DNA from: Natronoglycomyces albus
Lineage (GTDB): Bacteria > Actinomycetota > Actinomycetes > Mycobacteriales > Micromonosporaceae
Length of the DNA: 64,000 bases
Assembly (NCBI RefSeq): GCF_016925535.1
Contig: NZ_CP070496.1
Coordinates: forward strand, 1,674,001-1,738,000
Reading direction: 5' to 3'
The notes beneath the pieces are model-generated. The model was given only the letters and a program-made list of their open reading frames with translations. It was not told the DNA's origin and ran no database searches. The position numbers and the translations under genes are program-made. This document shows positions 1 to 8,555 of the stretch, piece after piece. Position 1 is the stretch's first letter, and each line of letters opens with the position of its first letter.

Positions 1-1
1 G

Positions 2-769
2 AAAAAACTGTATGGGTCGAACTTCCGTATGGCTGTCCTAGATGACGTAGTGATGTCGGTCGACGCACATCATCGAAAGCAGTTCTGCCACCTTTTGCAA
101 AAAGAGTTCTCGGACGTTCAGTTCGTCATCACGACTCATGATGAAGTCTGGGCTCGTCAAATCAAGGGCAGTGGTCTTGTTCCTCCGAGAAACGAGGCTC
201 GGTTCTACGGATGGAAGGTTGAGGACGGACCAATCTACGAGTCTGGGGTCGATTTCTGGGATAAGATTGACACCGACTTGAGCATTGATGACGTCTCTGC
301 CGCTGCCGCGCGCCTCCGGCGAAACCTTGAGGCCATCCTGTCAGAACTCACCGGCCTGCTCGGCGGATCAGTGAAGTACAGGAGCGACGGACGATATGAG
401 CTTGGTGACTTTAAGAACTCGGTCCTCAGCCAGCACAAGAAGCTCCTGAAGGATGCTAATAAAATCTTCACCGGTCGCCAAGACTCGGTGCAGCTGACGC
501 TCATCAGTCGACTCGAGTCGGACCGAATGACGTTTGCCCCAAAGTTGGAAGACGAGAACTGGCCCCTCAACGTTGCGGTTCACTTCAATGACTGGGCCAA
601 CTTCTCCAAGGAGGACTTTCAGCCAGTAGTCAACATCTGGAAGGAGTACCTGAGCCTGTTCAGGTGTGAAAATGATGATTGCGGTGCCTGGATCTCGTTG
701 CGGCGTAACGGGCTTCAGAACGAGTCACTACGGTGTGCATGTGGTCTCTACAACCTAGATCTGGTCTAG
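2..769 (+). CDS. AAA/SMC-like ATPase, C-terminal fragment (5' end outside window)
   Basis: The reading frame is open from base 2, so only the C-terminal ~255 residues of a larger protein are present. Near the start, FRMAVLDDVVMSVDAHHR looks like a Walker B/D-loop of RecF/SMC/OLD-type ATPases: hydrophobic strand, LDD, then a D-loop SVDA and HR. It is followed by a strand ending in ITTHDEVWARQ, matching the H-loop region of that fold. The C-terminus has four cysteines in C-x4-C and C-x-C arrangement (CENDDCGAW, CACG), suggesting a small zinc ribbon. Such ATPases occur in DNA repair and phage-defence modules; the partner genes would lie to the left. The integrase remnant to the right suggests an island border. 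The family is only broadly recognised. Confidence 0.6.
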   Translation, partial: KKLYGSNFRMAVLDDVVMSVDAHHRKQFCHLLQKEFSDVQFVITTHDEVWARQIKGSGLVPPRNEARFYGWKVEDGPIYESGVDFWDKIDTDLSIDDVSAAAARLRRNLEAILSELTGLLGGSVKYRSDGRYELGDFKNSVLSQHKKLLKDANKIFTGRQDSVQLTLISRLESDRMTFAPKLEDENWPLNVAVHFNDWANFSKEDFQPVVNIWKEYLSLFRCENDDCGAWISLRRNGLQNESLRCACGLYNLDLV

Positions 770-826
770 GAGGAGACGCTGCGCCGACGGGTCCGGCCTC
801 GAAAGACCCCCGATTAGGTGCACAAC

Positions 827-850
827 AAAGGCCCTGTCACCAGGGCCTTT
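827..850. terminator. Rho-independent terminator
   Basis: A perfect 10-bp stem (AAAGGCCCTG / CAGGGCCTTT) with a 4-nt loop is followed by a T-rich tract on the + strand. It lies 58 nt after the ATPase stop and would end that transcript. Confidence 0.85.
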
Positions 851-932
851 TTCTTTGCCTTTATTGCTCCGGGAATGGGCGAATTTTCGGATATTGGGAA
901 CCAGGGGAGCCAAAAAGGGGGCCGATGTCGGC

Positions 933-1400
933 TCAAACGTCGTTTAGGAAGTTCCTGCTCAACGTTTGGTCCAGGAGCTCGGCGCCGCTGGTGATCACGG
1001 GACGTAGTTGATGCCGATAGGCCGTCCGGGTGGTGCTTGTGCCAGCGTGGCCGACCAAGTCAGCTATGAGTTCCTCGGTCGCTGTGGAATCGGACATGAG
1101 CGACACGAATGAGTGGCGTAGCTAGCGTGGTGTCAGCTATCCAGGATCTTGGCCTTCGGTACGACGGATCTGAATGTCTTTCGGACGACTTGAGCTTGCT
1201 GGACCGTGTCGTAGCGGGTGCCAAAGACGTAGGTGATGTGCTCGGAGTTACTTCCGTGCTCGTGCCGCCACTTTCGTTGGTTTTCTTTGTGTCCCCAGAA
1301 CGTCTCGATGACAAAGTCAGGTAGGATTGTGCGACGGCTCTTGCGAGTCTGCGTGTCGTTGCCTTTGCGAACTGAACGCCAGACTTCCAAGTGTGGGGTC
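933..1400 (-). pseudogene. Tyrosine recombinase/integrase remnant (C-terminal catalytic part, nonsense mutation)
   Basis: On the minus strand one frame reads LEVWRSVRKGNDTQTRKSRR, then RTILPDFVIETFWGHKENQ, matching the catalytic domain of actinobacterial phage/ICE integrases. Near 1127 this reaches KILDS and a stop. After the stop the frame continues with TPR, a second stop (TAG where these enzymes have Glu or Asp), and LRHSFVSLMSDS, LVGHAGTSTT and AYRHQLRPV, ending at 933. The catalytic Arg-His pair, the second His and the nucleophile Tyr are still readable. The N-terminal SAM-like domain is missing beyond about 1400. This is a decayed integrase, presumably of the element that brought in the ATPase gene. 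No attachment site or tRNA was found. Confidence 0.75.
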
Positions 1401-1567
1401 GTTACTCGCTTCCACCGCTGTGCTTGGCCCGGCCCTGCCCTTTCCCCATTGGGGACGGCCCCACATTTAATCAGTCTTGCCTTTCGGCCGGGAAAAACTC
1501 CAGCTCATCGAGTTTTGGGGAAAGTCTGCGGAGCTCTTTGCTATTGAGGGGATGCTGGCCTCAATGG

Positions 1568-4168
1568 TCAGCATGATGCGTCAGGTACCGACGTGGGATC
1601 GTAGAATTCGTTTGTATAGCATTCGTCGCGAAAAAATCCTTGGTTGCCGATCGCGATGACTCTGATACCGCTGAGTTCGCCATTGATGCCGTTGTACTGG
1701 GGCATCGAGAAATAGAAGATGTGCTCTCCTTGGGTAACCCGCCTCTTCGTTGGCGACTCGATTTCCTTCATGATCAGATTGGTTCGCCAGAAGCAGGTGA
1801 CCAGATTGCCGGGGTCAGTTCCAGCCCCTCCGAGTTGGCGGGCAACGAGGTGGCACCGTTGGAACACTGAAAAGCCTCCTTCAGAGGCTAGGGGATTCTT
1901 TGGTTTGGGCCAGTTCCATAGTGGGTTGTAATCGGCTTTGCCGCCATCCCGCAACGGCTTACACAGATAGCCCGCGGAGAAGACGGCCTTGTACCCATCT
2001 AGGTAATAGTCGCGGTTGCCGCTGGTGGGCTCATGGCTCGCGCCGCCATTGGTGTAGGCGGGCCTGCAGGCGCGTGCAGGGTTGCGCCAGTTGATCGCGG
2101 TGATCTCATTGTTGGTGCCGACGGTAATGTGCTGATCGGCGACGAGCTCTTTTATGACTGAATCGGGGAGATTTAGACTGTTGAGCCGTTCAACCTTCTG
2201 CTGTTCGGTGAGCGATGTGGTGCTGGTGCATAGTGATGTGAGAGTCCAGGTGTAGTTTCCGGCACCGGTGATGACTGTGAGGTTCTCGAATGCGGGCTCG
2301 CCGCTTTCGCAGAGGATACTGACCGCAGGTTGCAGGCGCGTTTGCATTTCGGGCCGTCCCGCTGCCCACAGATCACGGTTCGTGTCAGGGATGACCAGGC
2401 GGGCGTGCACGGTGCAGTTCTCGGCTTGTTGGTTCGCGTTGGTGACCGCTTGATTGATGCTGGTGGCCAGGTCCGTACCCGGTACGACGATCACGCCGGT
2501 GCAGTGCATCGCCTCGGTGTCCGGGTAGTCGCTGATAATCACCGCGTCCAGCGAAGCGATCTCGTCGCTGGGAAGATAGGTGAGGCCGACGGTAGGGGCG
2601 GCCGCGTTGCCCAGCTCGGTGGCAGCGGATTGAAGGCCGGGCACGTATGCGGCGTACCGGGTCGGGTCGGGGCTGCTCAGGTGTTCGGCGAGGACCGCCC
2701 ATGAGGTGAAGCGGTCACCAGCGTCAGTAAGGCGGCGCAAGAGTGGGGTGTCGGCGTATTTAGCTTGGGCCGGGTTGGCTTGCGTGGCTTGGACTATGGC
2801 GTCGAGGACGTCGTCAACGGACACGTCATCGTCGAGCATACTGTGCATCGCTTCGACAGCGATGTCTTTTGCCGGCATGGCCAAAGGCCGCAGGACGCGG
2901 TCGAGGGCGGGTTGGGCTTGGTAGCCGCCGAGTCGGTCTACCAGATCGCGGTAGCGGGGTGCGTTGGAACCGCCGATTTGCGGCGCGTAGGTGACCACGG
3001 TGTAATTGATGGTGATGCTGGTGGTCTGGCCGGGGGCCGGTTTCGGAGCCGGGTTGGTGAAGCTCATAATCGACGTCGAAGCTTCCCCGCCAGGTTGGAT
3101 GATGCCCAACGACTCGGTGACCGCACTCATGCCGGGGGTGGCGCTTGCGGTGACGGAAGCCTCGCCGGGACCGTTTCCGATGTTTCGAATGGTGGCCGTC
3201 CAGGTACAGGTGTCCGTGAAACAGTCTTTGGCGTTGATCGTGGCGATGAGTTCGGGCGCGACGAGTGGGAAGTCGCTCAACGGCGGTGGCGGTTGAGTCT
3301 CGACGGGTGTGTTCGTGGCGTCAGGATCGGTGTTGTGCCCGTTGAGAGTATCGGTCGAGGCATCCTTTGTGGCCTTCGCAGTTTCGGGGGACGCGGGATG
3401 TGGCGCGATCGCTATCGTGCCCAAGGCCGTACCACCAGCGGCTTGCGTCAGTTCGATTTCGATCTCGGCTTGATGTCCGTCCCAGGGCACCTGAACGGCT
3501 GGTACGTCTGTGGTGTGCGCGGAGGCTGTCTGGAATTGGAACAGGTCAGTGTCGATCGGACCGAACAGCGCCATCACCTCGATCGGGGCGCTGCTGGAAC
3601 GTATGAGTGTCCAGTCCTGCAAGTTCAAGGCGACCGCTGGGATTCCTTGGTATGAGGTGAGGTCAGGGTCCAAGACTCCATCGTCGTTGATAGTACGGAT
3701 AACTTCGGGCAACGAGGACGGGTTGAACTCAGCGGCCAGATCGATGGGTAGTGCCGTTCCGGGGTCGAGCTGAATCCATTGATTCTTGACCTGGCTAGCA
3801 TAGGAGGGCGCGCGGCGGGACCACCAGTCCTCATCAGCCCACACCGCTGACCCTTCAGGCGTGGTGTGTACGGTCGCGACTCCGGCGAACTGGTCAATGA
3901 CTGAACCAGTCGCATACCCCTCCTCCGTGATCGTCAACTGGCCGGCTGACTCGGTACCGTCAGGAGCGATGTAGGTGTAGCTCAGGTCAATAGCCGGAAC
4001 GTTGTCAAAGTGAGTGGCCGGGTCGGTGTGGAGCGTGCCGGTGGGTGCGTTGTCGAACTTGAAGACCACCACCAAAAGGGCGAACGCTACCGCGACTACG
4101 GCTACCAGGCAGATCGGCAGGGCTATCTTGGTGTTCGTGTACCAGGGCGGTCGGGGTGGGGCGTACAT
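1568..4168 (-). CDS. Membrane-anchored large protein with C-terminal DNA/RNA non-specific endonuclease-like domain
   Basis: This is an 866-residue protein. Residues 15-35 form one transmembrane segment (IALPICLVAVVAVAFALLVV) after a short basic/proline-rich tail, so most of the chain should be extracytoplasmic. Around residues 300-390 is a CARDB/Ig-like beta domain (WTATIRNIGNGPGEASV). A helical and cysteine-containing region follows. The last ~130 residues contain QRCHLVARQLGGAGTDPGNL and then WRTN, resembling the RGHLxxxxLGGxGxxxxNL core of Endonuclea_NS_2 nucleases of polymorphic toxins; the presumed catalytic His is about residue 773. Cys replaces the usual Gly before that His. I chose the ATG at 4168 because GAGGTG precedes it and the protein then begins just before the membrane helix; an in-frame GTG at 4237 lacks a good RBS. 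No immunity-like gene follows. Toxin versus scavenging nuclease is undecided. Confidence 0.7.
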   Translation of the reverse strand: MYAPPRPPWYTNTKIALPICLVAVVAVAFALLVVVFKFDNAPTGTLHTDPATHFDNVPAIDLSYTYIAPDGTESAGQLTITEEGYATGSVIDQFAGVATVHTTPEGSAVWADEDWWSRRAPSYASQVKNQWIQLDPGTALPIDLAAEFNPSSLPEVIRTINDDGVLDPDLTSYQGIPAVALNLQDWTLIRSSSAPIEVMALFGPIDTDLFQFQTASAHTTDVPAVQVPWDGHQAEIEIELTQAAGGTALGTIAIAPHPASPETAKATKDASTDTLNGHNTDPDATNTPVETQPPPPLSDFPLVAPELIATINAKDCFTDTCTWTATIRNIGNGPGEASVTASATPGMSAVTESLGIIQPGGEASTSIMSFTNPAPKPAPGQTTSITINYTVVTYAPQIGGSNAPRYRDLVDRLGGYQAQPALDRVLRPLAMPAKDIAVEAMHSMLDDDVSVDDVLDAIVQATQANPAQAKYADTPLLRRLTDAGDRFTSWAVLAEHLSSPDPTRYAAYVPGLQSAATELGNAAAPTVGLTYLPSDEIASLDAVIISDYPDTEAMHCTGVIVVPGTDLATSINQAVTNANQQAENCTVHARLVIPDTNRDLWAAGRPEMQTRLQPAVSILCESGEPAFENLTVITGAGNYTWTLTSLCTSTTSLTEQQKVERLNSLNLPDSVIKELVADQHITVGTNNEITAINWRNPARACRPAYTNGGASHEPTSGNRDYYLDGYKAVFSAGYLCKPLRDGGKADYNPLWNWPKPKNPLASEGGFSVFQRCHLVARQLGGAGTDPGNLVTCFWRTNLIMKEIESPTKRRVTQGEHIFYFSMPQYNGINGELSGIRVIAIGNQGFFRDECYTNEFYDPTSVPDASC

Positions 4169-4436
4169 GGTGTCGGGCACCTCGAAATCTGTGATCAGCG
4201 CCAAGCGCCGAGGCGGTATGAACACGGCCCATATCACTTCGCGGGACAGCCAGCTTCCCGCAGGCTATTCCGCGCTCATCTTGGCTCCGCCCTGACGGCG
4301 TCCTGTGGTGGATAAGCGCGACTCACATTCACGACCGATGCTGTTGTCCCCAAACCGTAAAGGCTCGGGTCTGCACGCGGCTGTCAGAAAGCCGACATCA
4401 CCACGACAGCGTGTTCGTATAGCGTTTCAACGGATA

Positions 4437-4457
4437 CCAAGCCACAGGATGGCTTGG
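4437..4457. terminator. Possible hairpin terminator
   Basis: An 8-bp perfect stem (CCAAGCCA/TGGCTTGG) with a 5-nt loop but no U tract. It lies in the 4238-4508 stretch, which otherwise shows no gene. It could end a minus-strand transcript from the questionable ORF at 4509-4946. Confidence 0.3.
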
Positions 4458-4508
4458 ACGCCAGCGACCAGCCTGAGCAGTGTTTCATTTGGGGTGTCCG
4501 GTAGGTTT

Positions 4509-4946
4509 TTAGCGACCTGAGGCTATCGAATGCCCAAAGCCTTTGTCCGGCTTGTACGCAGCTATGTCTGCTGCTCTACCGACCGCTAAGACCGCTCCTC
4601 TCAACGCGAAGCTCTCCTTGGGCTCGGAGTTCTGGCTCAGCGGACCGTCCTCGACGAGGGTCCGACCGGCACGAACGGGCGTGGCTCGGACTGTGATCCA
4701 CGGACGTGGAGGTCTTCGATTCTCATCTATCGGCCAGCGGTCGGTGTTGTCCACGTGGTCGCCGACGGTTTCGAGGTAGGCAAGTGTCGCTCGACTACCA
4801 GACCGCCGTGAGTGCCCAGAGACCTCGAGGGAGAATTGAAAGTCGCCAAATCGATCTTGCGTGATGGGATGGGTAACAGTCTGGTCCATACCTTTCCAGC
4901 GTTTGCGCACCTTCCTACCGACGTTGTTGAGTGTCCAAGGAGCCAT
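4509..4946 (-). CDS. Uncertain hypothetical protein
   Basis: A 145-codon open frame on the minus strand in the otherwise gene-poor 4238-4930 interval. It begins at an ATG that overlaps the start region of the MFS gene on the other strand. Third positions are less GC-rich than in neighbouring genes. I recognise no domain; the middle is rich in Arg, Ser and Asp. It may be a decayed gene or chance, and is listed because nothing else explains the interval. Confidence 0.22.
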   Translation of the reverse strand: MAPWTLNNVGRKVRKRWKGMDQTVTHPITQDRFGDFQFSLEVSGHSRRSGSRATLAYLETVGDHVDNTDRWPIDENRRPPRPWITVRATPVRAGRTLVEDGPLSQNSEPKESFALRGAVLAVGRAADIAAYKPDKGFGHSIASGR

Positions 4947-6271
4947 GGAGACTCCGCCCTCCGAAAGAAGACAATCACGTGGCTACAGTAGCCAACCCCG
5001 GCCCTGCCGCTTCTATAGCGACGATTAATCGAGCCAGGCGGTGGATGGTCGCCGGTCTTTGTATTTCCATCATCGGTACCCGCATTGTTCAAGGTGGCTC
5101 CCACGGCTCTGTGGCCAATGGAACTCTCCCCGTTATCTGGATCGCGATCCTTGCCACCTTCGGCTACGCTATCGCCTTCGCCGCCCCGATTACCGCGAAG
5201 ATACTGAGTCGCTATAACCCTGCCCGAGTCCTCGTCTGGTCGGAAGTCACCGAATGCGCCATTTCCGGTATCGCCCTAGCCGCGCTGTTCCTCCTTCCTC
5301 AACACACGATCCCCATCCTCGTCACCTACTTGCTTATGGCCGTTTTCTTCCCTGTCGTTGGCGATGTCGTCGAAGAATTTTATGGACAACAGCTAGCTCA
5401 ACTCAATCCCCAGCAAGCTTTGGCCTTCAACTCCACCATTTACGCCGTCCTTGCCGCCATTGGGTTGGTCCTAGCGATGCCTATGGGCAGCGTCGTGGCT
5501 GGATACTCACTCACCTGGCTGATAGCCGCCAATGCCCTCTTGTCCGCCACTGGTTGTCTATTCCGGCTCGTTGCCTCTCGCACGGTAGTCACCGCACCAG
5601 TGGCTGACCAAGACATCGACGACTTCGGCCCCTTGGGCAAGAAATCCACCCTCGGCGACTTCCTGCGCGACCTCACCCTGACCGGACCCGCCTCTCCGGC
5701 CATAGCCTTCATCACCCAAATCGGAGGGTCCATAGGTGGAATGTTCGTCTACTTGTGGATAGCGCATAACACCGGCTGGCCCACCGCCACCGCTCTTGGC
5801 TTGGTCATCGGCCTCTTTGGAATTGGCGCGACCATCGGCCCCTTCCTGGCACCCCTACTACGCCGACTCATGTCCACCGAAGACGCCCTCATTCTCGTCT
5901 TCGGAACATGCTTGGTCATCCTCGCCGCCGCAGTGCTTGGTGTTACCTTCCTGGCGGCACCGGCCAATTGGATCTGCGGCCTGAGCTACGTCTTCCTCAT
6001 TGGGCTAGCCACCCGATGCAGCACAGTCCTCATCACCACCCTGCGCCAGCAATCATTCAGAGGAAGCCGATTTACCGCCATTATGAGCTGGTCATTCTCA
6101 ATGAACGCGCTTGCCGCCATCATTGGTAACTGGCTGGGGTACGCGCTGAGCGTGAATCAGTATCCGCAGATTGGACTGTTGGTCTACCTAGGAGCAATCG
6201 CTGTCGTCTTCGTTGTCGTATGGCGATTCCGTCACAGCACGAAGCCCGACAGCCAACTTGTGACGCCGTGA
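4931..6271 (+). CDS. MFS transporter
   Basis: A polytopic membrane protein of up to 446 residues with about twelve hydrophobic helices, in the layout of the major facilitator superfamily. There are two six-helix halves around a central cytoplasmic loop (about residues 215-240, DQDIDDFGPLGKKS), and the N-terminal half has an arginine-rich loop between helices 2 and 3. The substrate cannot be read from sequence. The start is uncertain. GTG at 4931 gives the longest form; GTG at 4979 (VATVANPGP) also precedes the first helix and would avoid overlap with the doubtful opposite-strand ORF. The gene is monocistronic, with 134 nt to the next gene and no regulator beside it. Confidence 0.75.
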   Translation: MSKEPWRLRPPKEDNHVATVANPGPAASIATINRARRWMVAGLCISIIGTRIVQGGSHGSVANGTLPVIWIAILATFGYAIAFAAPITAKILSRYNPARVLVWSEVTECAISGIALAALFLLPQHTIPILVTYLLMAVFFPVVGDVVEEFYGQQLAQLNPQQALAFNSTIYAVLAAIGLVLAMPMGSVVAGYSLTWLIAANALLSATGCLFRLVASRTVVTAPVADQDIDDFGPLGKKSTLGDFLRDLTLTGPASPAIAFITQIGGSIGGMFVYLWIAHNTGWPTATALGLVIGLFGIGATIGPFLAPLLRRLMSTEDALILVFGTCLVILAAAVLGVTFLAAPANWICGLSYVFLIGLATRCSTVLITTLRQQSFRGSRFTAIMSWSFSMNALAAIIGNWLGYALSVNQYPQIGLLVYLGAIAVVFVVVWRFRHSTKPDSQLVTP

Positions 6272-6405
6272 GGCATCACTGTGAACAGACGCCCCGGCAA
6301 TGCAAGAGACCACAGTCTGCACCACGCGATCTCCCACTTTTGATGGACAATGGCTTCAATCTTGCTGGCGATGCCCGAACGTGAAAGCCCTGGTGAGGTT
6401 GAGGC

Positions 6406-8454
6406 ATGGCCTACTCACGTGTGCGAACGGTATTCGCTCATCACCTCACATCGCCTCGCGGAGCTTGGATCGCCCTGGGCATGGCAACGCTGGCATTTCT
6501 AGTGCTGTTCGGGGTATTCGCCCCCGCCCAAGGCCCAACCGGCCACGCGACGGCCCCCAGCGATTCAGAGTCCGCCCGTGTCGATGAACTGCTGGGCCAA
6601 TTCCCCGACAGCGATGAACAGCCGGTCCTCATAGTCGCCACCAAACCCGGCCCTGAAGCATTGACGCCATCCGATATCGAAGCTCTACAAGGGCTGGTGC
6701 CGGTGCTGGAACAACACACAGGCACACCGTCCACCGGCCCCAGAATCAGCGACGACGCGGCTGTGGCGGTGATCGTCACCCCGATAGTGGTGGGGGAGGA
6801 CAACGCGGAAACCGCCAACACGATCGAGGAGCTTCGCGGCACGATAGCCGCTCATGACCCCGAGGGACTGGACCTCCAAGTGACCGGCGGCCCCGCATTT
6901 GGGGCCGACGTCACATCGGCATTCGACAACGCCGATGCCACCCTATTGGCAGTCACCATCCTTATCGTGGCGTTGCTGCTGATAGCGACGTATCGATCCC
7001 CGATCCTGTGGGTTATTCCGTTGGTCGTCATAGGGATCGCCGAACAGCTGGCCGGCGCGGTGACCGGTGCGCTTGGAGCCGCGTTCGATCTGCAATTTGA
7101 TGCCGGGATCATTAGCGTGCTCGTATTCGGGGCGGGCACGAACTACGCCTTGCTTCTCATATCTCGATATCGCGAGGAACTATCCGTCTACGACGACCAC
7201 CGTCAGGCGTTGCGTGTTGCCTGGCACGCCACCGCCCCGACGATAATCGCGGCGAATCTCACTGTTGTCCTAGCGTTGTTGACCCTCGCGCTGGCGGTCA
7301 TCCCCGGTACTCGAGGTCTGGGCCTGTCGGCCTCCGTGGGTCTTCTGATTGCCTTGGCCGCCGTTCTCTTCGTGTTGCCTCCGCTGTTGTCCCTCTGCGG
7401 TCGAGGAGCGTTTTGGCCGTTCATCCCGAAGTCTGGCGATGAGGCCCAATACGGGAAGATGTGGCGCGCCATGGCCACAGCGGTCATGCGCCGACCTGCG
7501 GCAAGCTTGGGGTCCGGTCTGGCCGTGCTGGCAATCATGGCCTCGGGCCTTTTCGGCACCTCGATCGGACTCGATCAAATGGAAAAGTTCCGGGTGCAAT
7601 CAGAGTCGGCCGCTGGTCTAGAGGCGCTATCGGCCCACTTCCCAGCCGGCGAATCACAGCCGATGTTCATCGTGACCAATAGCGCGGCTACCGGCGACGT
7701 CTTGGAGGTTGTCGCAGACGTCGACGGGGTCGTGCGCGCGATGGAGGTGGGCCAGACCGACGATGGCACGCTGTCCAAAATCATGGTGACCGGTGAATAT
7801 TCGCCGGGCACTGCCCAGAGCCTGGACCTGGTCTCACATCTGCGCTCCGTTACTCATGCGGTGCCCGATGCCGAGGCGCTCCTGGGCGGGGCGGAGCCCA
7901 CAGAACTTGACGCTCGGGCAGGAAACCAGCGGGACTTGCTGCTGATCGCGCCTCTGATCTTGGGAATGATCTGTGTATTTCTGCTAGTACTGTTCCGGTC
8001 AGTGGTGGCCGCGGCGCTGTTGACTCTGATCAACCTGGCTAGCGCGGTGGCCGCGATGGGGGCGGGAGCATGGTTGAGCCGCATTGTTTTCGACCAGCAG
8101 GCGCTGGACCCGCAAGTGCCGTTGTTGGCGTTCCTGTTCTTGGTGGCCCTGGGAATCGACTACACGATTTTTCTCGTGCAGCGTGCCCGCGCCGAGACGC
8201 GACCACATGGCACGCCCGAGGCGATGGTGCGGGCGGTCTCTCGCACCGGTGCTGTGATCACCAGCGCCGGGGTGGTTCTTGCCGCGGTGTTCGCCGCGCT
8301 GGGAGTTTTGCCCCTGGTGGCGCTTGGCCAATTGGGTGTGATCGTCGGAGTGGGCATTGTGGTGGATGCGCTGCTCGTTCGTACCGTGATCGTGCCGTCT
8401 CTCTTCGGGGTTCTCGAAAGCCGGATCTGGTGGCCAAGGAATGCCAGAAGCTGA
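6406..8454 (+). CDS. MMPL-family RND transporter
   Basis: A 682-residue protein with the MMPL/RND layout: one N-terminal helix (about residues 20-42), an extracytoplasmic loop, five helices (about 165-350), a second N-type helix near 370-385, a second loop, and a final helix block (about 505-675). It keeps the family-typical GAGTNYALLLISRYREEL and LGIDYTIFLVQRARAE segments, whose Asp/Tyr-containing helices line the proton path in MMPL proteins. It probably exports a lipid or hydrophobic compound using the proton gradient. The ATG at 6406 follows a GAGG-type RBS. The histidine kinase starts 101 nt downstream on the same strand, so the two-component system may control it; this is an inference from position. 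Confidence 0.9.
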   Translation: MAYSRVRTVFAHHLTSPRGAWIALGMATLAFLVLFGVFAPAQGPTGHATAPSDSESARVDELLGQFPDSDEQPVLIVATKPGPEALTPSDIEALQGLVPVLEQHTGTPSTGPRISDDAAVAVIVTPIVVGEDNAETANTIEELRGTIAAHDPEGLDLQVTGGPAFGADVTSAFDNADATLLAVTILIVALLLIATYRSPILWVIPLVVIGIAEQLAGAVTGALGAAFDLQFDAGIISVLVFGAGTNYALLLISRYREELSVYDDHRQALRVAWHATAPTIIAANLTVVLALLTLALAVIPGTRGLGLSASVGLLIALAAVLFVLPPLLSLCGRGAFWPFIPKSGDEAQYGKMWRAMATAVMRRPAASLGSGLAVLAIMASGLFGTSIGLDQMEKFRVQSESAAGLEALSAHFPAGESQPMFIVTNSAATGDVLEVVADVDGVVRAMEVGQTDDGTLSKIMVTGEYSPGTAQSLDLVSHLRSVTHAVPDAEALLGGAEPTELDARAGNQRDLLLIAPLILGMICVFLLVLFRSVVAAALLTLINLASAVAAMGAGAWLSRIVFDQQALDPQVPLLAFLFLVALGIDYTIFLVQRARAETRPHGTPEAMVRAVSRTGAVITSAGVVLAAVFAALGVLPLVALGQLGVIVGVGIVVDALLVRTVIVPSLFGVLESRIWWPRNARS

Positions 8455-8555
8455 GGCACGTAGCTGTCTGTCCTCCACAGGTGGGGCCTGGGCAGAAGTC
8501 GGTGGAATCTGCACGTTCCCAGCAGCCTTCCCGCTCAAAGACGGAGAATCAACGC

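Noticed and set aside
2765-3655. 296-codon + strand open frame
   Set aside because: It lies wholly antisense to the nuclease-domain protein, has a repetitive Gly/Arg composition and no domain, as expected of a GC-rich shadow frame.
8070-8555. N-terminal extension of the histidine kinase
   Set aside because: It overlaps the MMPL gene, lacks coding character, and a good RBS precedes ATG 8556.
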